Shown: piece after piece, positions 57,586-64,000 of the stretch
Position numbering within the stretch: position 1 is the stretch's first letter
How the letters are laid out: each line of letters opens with the position of its first letter
Origin: JBHYGK01 sp051859045
GTDB taxonomy: Bacteria > Pseudomonadota > Gammaproteobacteria > Xanthomonadales > Xanthomonadaceae
Length of the DNA stretch: 64,000 bases
NCBI GenBank assembly: GCA_051859045.1
Contig: JBHYGK010000009.1
Span: forward strand, 5,929 to 69,928
Reading direction: 5' to 3'
Program-made: the position numbers and the translations under genes
The notes under the pieces: model-generated
Databases searched by the model: none
What the model was told of the DNA's origin: nothing
Seen by the model: only the letters and a program-made list of their open reading frames with translations

Positions 57586-58701
57586 TCAGCGCGGCGCCAG
57601 CTGGCGCGCCATCGCCCAGGCCACGTGCTCGCGCACCAGCGCCGAGGGATCGTCCTGCGCCGCGGCCAGCGCCGCCAGCACCGCCGGCGTCCCGGGGGCG
57701 TTGCCCAGGGCCACCGCGAGGTTGCGCCGCCAGCGCTCGAAGCCCACGCGCCGGATCGCCATGCCCTCGGTGCGCGCGAGGAAGGTGGCCTCGTCCCAGG
57801 CGAACAGCTCCACCAGCGAGGCGCGGTCGAGCCCGTGGCGCACCGCGAAGTGCGCCTCCTCGCTGGGCGTGGCGAACTTGTTCCAGGGGCAGATCAGCTG
57901 GCAGTCGTCGCAGCCGAAGATGCGGTTGCCGATCGGCGCGCGCATGTCCTCGGGGATCGGGCCGTGCAGCTCGATGGTGAGGTAGCTGATGCAGCGCCGC
58001 GCATCCACGCGGTGCGGGGCGACGATCGCGCGGGTCGGGCAGACCTCGATGCAGCGCGTGCAGGTGCCGCAGTGCGCGCTGGCCGGCGCGTCGATGGGCA
58101 GCGGCAGGTCGGTGAGGATCTCGCCGAGGAAGAACCAGCTGCCGGCGTCGCGGTGGATCAGGCAGGTGTGCTTGCCGATCCAGCCCAGCCCCGCGTTGCG
58201 CGCCAGCGCGCGCTCCAGCACCGGCCCGGAGTCGACGAAGCAGCGGTAGCCGAACGGGCCCACCTCGGCGGCGATGCGTTCGTAGAAGGCCTGCAGGCGG
58301 TTGCGCAGCACCTTGTGGTAGTCGCGGCCCAGCGCGTAGCGCGCGATGTAGGCGCGCTCGCCGTCGCCCAGCGTGGCCCAGGCCCCGGCGTCGTCGCCGT
58401 GGCCGTAGTCCATGCGCACGCTGATGACGCGCAGCGTGCCGGGCTGCAGCTCGTGCGGGCGCGAGCGCTTGGTGCCGTGGCGCTGCATGTACTCCATCGT
58501 GCCGTGCTGGCCCTGGGCGAGCCAGTCGAACAGGTGGGCCTCGTCCTCGGGCAGCTCGACGCCGGCGATGCCCACCTGCTGGAAGCCGAAGTCCGGGCCC
58601 CAGGCCTTGATCCGCGCGGCCAGCGCGGCGAGGTCGGGCGCGGCGTCGCCGCGCGGGGCGGGGTCGGCGGGAGGCGGCGGCGGTGTCACGGGGATGCGCA
58701 T
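57586..58701 (-). CDS. queG: Epoxyqueuosine reductase QueG
   Basis: 371 aa. Last step of queuosine in tRNA. GFQQVGIAGVELP, YALGRDYHKVLRNRLQAF (cobalamin region), DSGPVLERALARNAGLGWIGKHTCLIH, two 4Fe-4S sites HCGTCTRCIEVCPTRAIV and CDDCQLICPWNKFA, then a C-terminal HEAT-like part. Start ATG 58701, divergent from nnr by 22 bp. Confidence 0.93.
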   Translation of the reverse strand: MRIPVTPPPPPADPAPRGDAAPDLAALAARIKAWGPDFGFQQVGIAGVELPEDEAHLFDWLAQGQHGTMEYMQRHGTKRSRPHELQPGTLRVISVRMDYGHGDDAGAWATLGDGERAYIARYALGRDYHKVLRNRLQAFYERIAAEVGPFGYRCFVDSGPVLERALARNAGLGWIGKHTCLIHRDAGSWFFLGEILTDLPLPIDAPASAHCGTCTRCIEVCPTRAIVAPHRVDARRCISYLTIELHGPIPEDMRAPIGNRIFGCDDCQLICPWNKFATPSEEAHFAVRHGLDRASLVELFAWDEATFLARTEGMAIRRVGFERWRRNLAVALGNAPGTPAVLAALAAAQDDPSALVREHVAWAMARQLAPR

Positions 58702-58723
58702 GGGCCGAGTATAGAATCCGGGC

Positions 58724-60286
58724 ATGCCCGCCACGCCCCTGTTCACCGCCGACCACGTCCGCGCCATCGAGGCGCGCGCCCTGGCCCTGCTCGACCTGCC
58801 GCCGCTGGCGCTGATGCGCCGCGCCGCCGAGGCCGCGCTGGCGGCGCTGCGCGCGCGCTGGCCCGGGGCGCATCGGGTGCTGGTGGTGTGCGGCCCCGGC
58901 CACAACGGCGGCGACGGCTATGCGCTGGCCGGCCTGGCGCGCGCGGAGGGGCTGCAGGTGGAGGTCGTCGCGCTGCCCGCGCACGCCCCGCGCGCGGCCG
59001 ATCCGCGGGCGATGCTGGCCGAGTGGCGCGCGGGCGGCGGGGTGGTGCGCGAGTTCGACGGCAGCCTGCCGGCGGCCGACGTGGTGGTCGACGCGGTGTT
59101 CGGCATCGGGCCGCTGCGCGCGCCCGAGGGCGAGGTCGCGGCGCTGCTCGCGGCGATCAACGCGCAGCCCGCGCCGGTGTTCGCGCTCGACCTGCCCTCG
59201 GGCATCGACGCCGATCGCGGCGACGCGCCCGGCGTCGCGGTGCGCGCGGCGATGACCCTGGTCTTCGTCGCGCCCAAGCGCGGCCTCGCCACCGGCGCGG
59301 GGCTGGCCTGTGCGGGCGAGCAGCGCCTCGACGGGCTGGGCGTGCCCGGGGCCGCCGCCGACGGGATCGCGCCGGCCGCGTGGCGGCTGGGGCCCGGGGC
59401 GCTGGCCGAGGCCTTCGCGCCGCGTCCGCGCGGCATGCACAAGGGCGCCGCGGGCACCGTGCTGTGCCTCGGCGGCGACGCGGGCTGGGGCGGCGCGGTG
59501 CGGCTGTGCGCCGAGGCCGCGCTGCGCGTCGGCGCGGGGCTGGTCGGCGTGGGCACCCGTGCCGCGCACGTCGGCGCGCTGCTCGCGGCGCGGCCCGAGG
59601 CGATGGCGCTGGGCCTCGAGGGCGAGGACGCCGAGGCGCTGGCCGCGCAGCTCGGCGCACGCCTCGCCGCGGCCGACGTGATCGCGATCGGCCCCGGCCT
59701 CGGCCGCGGCGCCTGGGGCGCGGCGCTGTTGGCGCTCGCGCGCGCCGCGGAGCGCCCGCTGGTCATCGACGCCGACGCGCTGAACCTGCTGGCGCTCGAG
59801 GCGGCGGGCGAGGGCGGCCTGCTCGCGCCGCTGCCCGCCGGCAGCGTGATCACCCCGCATCCCGGCGAGGCCGCGCGCCTGCTGGGCTGCAGCGTGGCCG
59901 AGGTCGAGGCCGACCGCTTCGGCGCGGTCGCCGCGCTCGCCGCCAACCTCGGCGCCGTGGCCGTGCTCAAGGGCGCGGGCACCCTGGTGGCCGCGCCGGG
60001 CGAGGCGGCCCGCGTGATCGCCGCCGGCAATCCCGGCATGGCCAGCGGCGGCATGGGCGACCTGCTCACCGGCGCGATCGCGGGCCTGCTCGCGCAGGCG
60101 CTGGCCCAGGACCGCGCGCGCGGCCGCGCGCCGGGCCTGGCCGCGGCGCGGGCCGCCGCGACCGGGGCGCTGCTGCACGCGCTGGCGGGCGACGCCGCCG
60201 CGCGCGACGGCGAGCGCGGGCTGCTCGCCTCCGACCTGCTGCCGTGGCTGCGCCGGCTCGCCAACCCGGAGGCCGCGTGCGGCTGA
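58724..60286 (+). CDS. nnr: NAD(P)H-hydrate epimerase / ADP-dependent dehydratase
   Basis: 520 aa bifunctional repair enzyme. N-terminal epimerase (VLVVCGPGHNGGDGYALAGLARAEG, VVVDAVFGIG, ALDLPSGIDADRGD), C-terminal dehydratase (GMHKGAAGTVLCLGGDAGWGGAVRLCAEAALRVGAGLVG, AIGPGLGRG, VIDADALNLLA, VITPHPGEAARLL, NPGMASGGMGDLLTG). Restores damaged NAD(P)H. Overlaps tsaE by 10 bp. Confidence 0.93.
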   Translation: MPATPLFTADHVRAIEARALALLDLPPLALMRRAAEAALAALRARWPGAHRVLVVCGPGHNGGDGYALAGLARAEGLQVEVVALPAHAPRAADPRAMLAEWRAGGGVVREFDGSLPAADVVVDAVFGIGPLRAPEGEVAALLAAINAQPAPVFALDLPSGIDADRGDAPGVAVRAAMTLVFVAPKRGLATGAGLACAGEQRLDGLGVPGAAADGIAPAAWRLGPGALAEAFAPRPRGMHKGAAGTVLCLGGDAGWGGAVRLCAEAALRVGAGLVGVGTRAAHVGALLAARPEAMALGLEGEDAEALAAQLGARLAAADVIAIGPGLGRGAWGAALLALARAAERPLVIDADALNLLALEAAGEGGLLAPLPAGSVITPHPGEAARLLGCSVAEVEADRFGAVAALAANLGAVAVLKGAGTLVAAPGEAARVIAAGNPGMASGGMGDLLTGAIAGLLAQALAQDRARGRAPGLAAARAAATGALLHALAGDAAARDGERGLLASDLLPWLRRLANPEAACG

Positions 60287-60756
60287 GCCTCGCCGACGCC
60301 GACGCGACGATCGCGCTGGGCGCGGCGCTGGCGGCCAGCCGGCCGCCGGGCGGCGCGCTGCTCGAGCTCGAGGGCGACCTCGGCGCGGGCAAGTCCACGC
60401 TGGCGCGCGCGCTGCTGCGCGCGCTCGGCGTCACCGGCGCGATCCGCAGCCCCACCTACACGCTGGTGGAGCGCTATCCGCTGGCCGATGGCGGCGAGGC
60501 CGCGCACCTCGACCTCTACCGCGTCGCGGACCCCGACGAGCTCGACTACTTCGGCCTCGACGGCCTGCTGGCCGCGCCGACGCTGTGGCTGGTGGAGTGG
60601 CCCGATCGCGGCGCCGGCCGGCTGCCGCCGCGCGACCTGCGCATCACCCTCGCGCACGCCGGCGAGGGCCGCGAGGCCCTGTTCGAGGCGCACTCCCCGC
60701 GCGGCCGGACCTGGCTGGAGGCCCTGGCGGCCCCGGCCCCGGCCGAGGGGGGCTGA
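60277..60756 (+). CDS. tsaE: tRNA threonylcarbamoyladenosine synthesis ATPase TsaE
   Basis: 159 aa from GTG 60277 (GGAGG 5-9 nt before it). Walker A GDLGAGKSTLARALLRALG, switch SPTYTLVERYP, LDLYRVADPDELDYFGLDGLL, and LVEWPDRGAGRLPP. Partner of TsaB/TsaD for the essential t6A modification. The nnr-tsaE pair is conserved. Confidence 0.92.
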   Translation: MRLSLADADATIALGAALAASRPPGGALLELEGDLGAGKSTLARALLRALGVTGAIRSPTYTLVERYPLADGGEAAHLDLYRVADPDELDYFGLDGLLAAPTLWLVEWPDRGAGRLPPRDLRITLAHAGEGREALFEAHSPRGRTWLEALAAPAPAEGG

Positions 60757-60880
60757 AGCCCGCCGCAGGGGGCTTTGCAGGGGGTCAGGTCGCAGGGATT
60801 CGAGGAATGTCCGGCAGGTGGCGGATTCCTAAGGAAAAATCCCTTGCGCTCCGGGCGGCGCGGTGCTTGAATCCCGTCCC

Positions 60881-62227
60881 ATGTCCACCCTGACCCTCCG
60901 CCTGCTGGCCGTCGCCGCCCTCACGCTGGGCCTCTGCGCCCGCGCGGAGGCCTCCGAGCTGCAGGCGGTGCGCGTCATCGAGGCCGACGGCGCCACCCGC
61001 GCGGTGGTCGAACTCGACGCCGCCCCGGACTACCGCCTCTTCGCCCTCGCCGGGCCTGACCGCCTCGTGCTCGACGTGGCGGGCGGCCGCCTCGGCGGCC
61101 GCTTCCGCGCGCCGACGCCCGGCGGCATCGTCGCCGGCGTGCGCACCGGCCAGCCCAGCGCCGAGCAGCTGCGCGTGGTGTTCGACCTCGTCGGCGGCGT
61201 GCGCCCGCGCTCGTGGGTCGAGCGCAGCGGCAACCGCCACCACCTCGTCATCGAGCTGCGCCCCGACGGCGCCACCGCCACCGCGTCCGCCGCCAGCGCC
61301 GCGCCGGCGCCGGTGCGCACGGTCGAGCAGGTGGTCGGCGACGGCCAGCGCGACCTCGTCATCGCCATCGACGCCGGCCACGGCGGCCACGATCCCGGCG
61401 CGCGCGGCGCGCGCGGCAGCTGGGAGAAGCACATCACGCTGGCGATGGCGCGCGAGCTCGCCCGCCAGATCAACGCCGAGCCCGGCCTGCGCGCGGTGAT
61501 GATCCGCGACTCCGACGTGTTCATCCCGCTGGAGCGGCGCTACCAGCTGGCCCGCGAGGCCCAGGCCGACCTGTTCATCTCGATCCACGCCGACGCCTTC
61601 CACCGCCCCACCGCGAGCGGCTCGTCGGTGTTCGTGCTCAGCCAGCGCGGCGCCTCGTCCGAGGCCGCGCGCTGGCTCGCCGACCAGGAGAACAGCGCCG
61701 ACCTCGTCGGCGGCGTCTCGCTCGACGACCGCGACGACACCCTGGCCGCGGTGCTGCTCGACCTCTCGCAGAGCGCCACCATGCGCGCCAGCGAGGACGC
61801 GGCCACCCACGTGCTGGCCGCGCTCAAGAGCGTCGGCAAGACCCACAAGCACGACGTGGAGCGCGCGAACTTCGTGGTGCTGCGCTCGCCCGACGTGCCC
61901 TCGATGCTGGTCGAGACGGCGTTCATCTCGAACCCCGAGGAAGAGGCGCGCCTCAACGACCCCGACTACCGCCGGCGCATGAGCACGGCGATCGTCGGCG
62001 GCATCCGCACCTTCTTCGCCGCGGCGCCGCCGCCGGGCACCTGGTACGCCGCGAACGCCGAGCGCATCCCGCGCGGCAACCGCGAGCACGTGGTCGGCCG
62101 CGGCGAGACGCTCTCGCTGATCGCGGCGCGCCACGGCATCCCGCTGGCGCGGCTGCGCTCGGCGAACAACCTGCGCGGCGACATGGTGCGCATCGGGCAG
62201 AGGCTCGTGATCCCCGGCAACGGGTGA
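60881..62227 (+). CDS. N-acetylmuramoyl-L-alanine amidase with AMIN and LysM domains
   Basis: 448 aa. Signal peptide (~res 1-23), AMIN domain (LQAVRVIEADGATRAVVELDAAPDYRLFAL), Amidase_3 (IAIDAGHGGHDPGARG, Glu in GSWEKHITLAMAR, SIHADAF, catalytic Glu in LVETAFISNPEEEARL) and C-terminal LysM (VVGRGETLSLIAARHGIPLARLRSANN). AmiB/AmiC-like, cleaves septal peptidoglycan. Start at ATG 60881; a GTG at 60863 is weaker. The tsaE-amidase-mutL order is conserved in gammaproteobacteria. Confidence 0.92.
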   Translation: MSTLTLRLLAVAALTLGLCARAEASELQAVRVIEADGATRAVVELDAAPDYRLFALAGPDRLVLDVAGGRLGGRFRAPTPGGIVAGVRTGQPSAEQLRVVFDLVGGVRPRSWVERSGNRHHLVIELRPDGATATASAASAAPAPVRTVEQVVGDGQRDLVIAIDAGHGGHDPGARGARGSWEKHITLAMARELARQINAEPGLRAVMIRDSDVFIPLERRYQLAREAQADLFISIHADAFHRPTASGSSVFVLSQRGASSEAARWLADQENSADLVGGVSLDDRDDTLAAVLLDLSQSATMRASEDAATHVLAALKSVGKTHKHDVERANFVVLRSPDVPSMLVETAFISNPEEEARLNDPDYRRRMSTAIVGGIRTFFAAAPPPGTWYAANAERIPRGNREHVVGRGETLSLIAARHGIPLARLRSANNLRGDMVRIGQRLVIPGNG

Positions 62228-62952
62228 TGTCGCGGGGCCCGTGGCCCCGGCGTGGCCTGCCCTTGGGCTGATGGCGCGCTGCGGGCGCCCGGCCCGCTGC
62301 GCGGGCCGGGTCCCCTGCGGTGCTCGGTCGACCGAGGCCGCCACATAACTCGGCCATCCATGGCCTCGAACAATGTGGCTTTCCCCTCGGTCGCCCTGCG
62401 CTCCTCGGCGCCCTCCGAGTGCCAAGGGCCGAGCGCAGCGCCCCGCCGGGGCCCCGAGCCCCGCTCGCCGCGCGCGCCGCCTTCCCTCGCTGGCAGGCAA
62501 CGGCACGCCCCGCGTGGCCTCCGCTCCTGCTCCTGCCTCTGCCGTCGCTGTCGCCTTCGCCTTCGCCTTCGCCGGTGCGCTGGCTCTTGCCGTGGCGCTG
62601 GCTTTTGCCGGTGCGCTGGCGTTTGCCGTGGGTCTCGCTGCTGCCGTCGCTCCACCCACGCGCGATGACGGTGGGAGGGCGGGGTGGGGTGGTGGGGCCG
62701 GGGCGCGGGTGGCCCTTGGAGGGCGCCGAGGAGCGCAGGGCGGCCGGGGGGATAGCCACATTGTTTGAGGCCATGGATGGCCGAGTTATGTGGCGGCCCC
62801 GGCCGACCGAGCACCGCAGGGGACCGGCCCGCGACGCGGGCCGGCGCCCGGCGTGGGCCACCCGCGCCCCGGCCCCGCCACCCCACACCGCCCTGCCGCA
62901 GCCCACACGCTTCCCGGTACCATCAAACCCAACACCAGAAGCGAAGAAGCAC
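62228..62952. repeat. Gene-free 725 bp holding a long inverted repeat
   Basis: Left arm ~62290-62430 and right arm ~62709-62845 match as reverse complements over ~135 bp with few differences; both contain CCACATAACTCGGCCATCC-type sequence and CCTGCGCTCCTCGGCG. The ~280 bp between has degenerate repeats of C/T-rich CTTCGCC and TTGCCG. Several long open frames cross it but none has normal codon use. It may be a repetitive intergenic element or a remnant of a small mobile unit. Confidence 0.7.

Positions 62953-64000
<1,048 letters not shown>

Noticed and set aside
57377..60178. 933-codon minus-strand frame and the 1043-codon plus-strand frame at 57625-60756
   Set aside because: Both are shadows of queG, nnr and tsaE, with Arg/Ala/Gly/His-rich products and no motif.

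Overview
The window is very GC-rich chromosomal DNA of a gammaproteobacterium. Its housekeeping genes and their order (ppk-ppx next to phoBR, dapA next to a BamC-like lipoprotein gene, panBCD with pcnB and folK, nnr-tsaE-amidase-mutL) point to the Xanthomonadales (Lysobacter/Luteimonas-like). The genus cannot be fixed from the sequence alone. There is no phage, no CRISPR array and no insertion sequence.

Layout. 1-8.6 kb is core: exopolyphosphatase and polyphosphate kinase, the PhoR/PhoB phosphate sensor-regulator with a Pho-box-like repeat, a BepA-like periplasmic protease, glutaredoxin, an AhpD-like protein and NAD-type isocitrate dehydrogenase. From 8.65 to 36.82 kb every gene lies on the minus strand. 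Most are small, membrane, secreted or of unknown function, and many are joined by 1-8 bp overlaps. The right end of this belt (31.6-36.8 kb) is a chromosomal integron array with nine well-formed attC sites (57-73 bp), several degenerate ones, an attI-like core at 36825 and a divergent integron integrase gene (36988-37998). This end is visibly less GC-rich than the rest. Decayed attC copies can still be aligned at 31.2, 27.5 and 26.2 kb, so I infer that at least 26-36.8 kb, and possibly more of the one-way belt, is an eroded and ameliorated cassette array.

Inside the belt several small proteins look like single domains of the translation elongation machinery standing alone: an EF-G domain IV-like protein (the first cassette), an EF-Tu domain III-like protein, an EF-Tu domain II-like protein, and an Imm35-type protein fused to an L7/L12 C-terminal-like domain. 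This is the most interesting signal in the window. Two cassette-array genes are truncated paralogues of intact genes further left in the belt, and two neighbouring cassettes are near copies of each other without a convincing gene.

Next to the integrase sit two toxin-antitoxin pairs (HigBA at 38.0-38.6 kb, BrnTA at 41.5-42.0 kb) flanking a secreted GH97 alpha-glucosidase and a small lipoprotein. From 42.2 kb the core resumes: a YccA/Bax-inhibitor protein, ThiD, a PIN-PhoH ATPase, a Bcp peroxiredoxin, GcvR, DapA, a BamC-like protein, ferredoxin FdxA, tRNA-Glu(CUC), PcnB, FolK, PanB/C/D (a nearly complete route to pantothenate from ketoisovalerate and aspartate), Pgi, a GNAT acetyltransferase, a PAS-GGDEF-EAL cyclic-di-GMP enzyme followed by a BLUF blue-light sensor, QueG, Nnr, TsaE, a LysM amidase and the start of MutL. 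A 725-bp gap before mutL holds a long imperfect inverted repeat.
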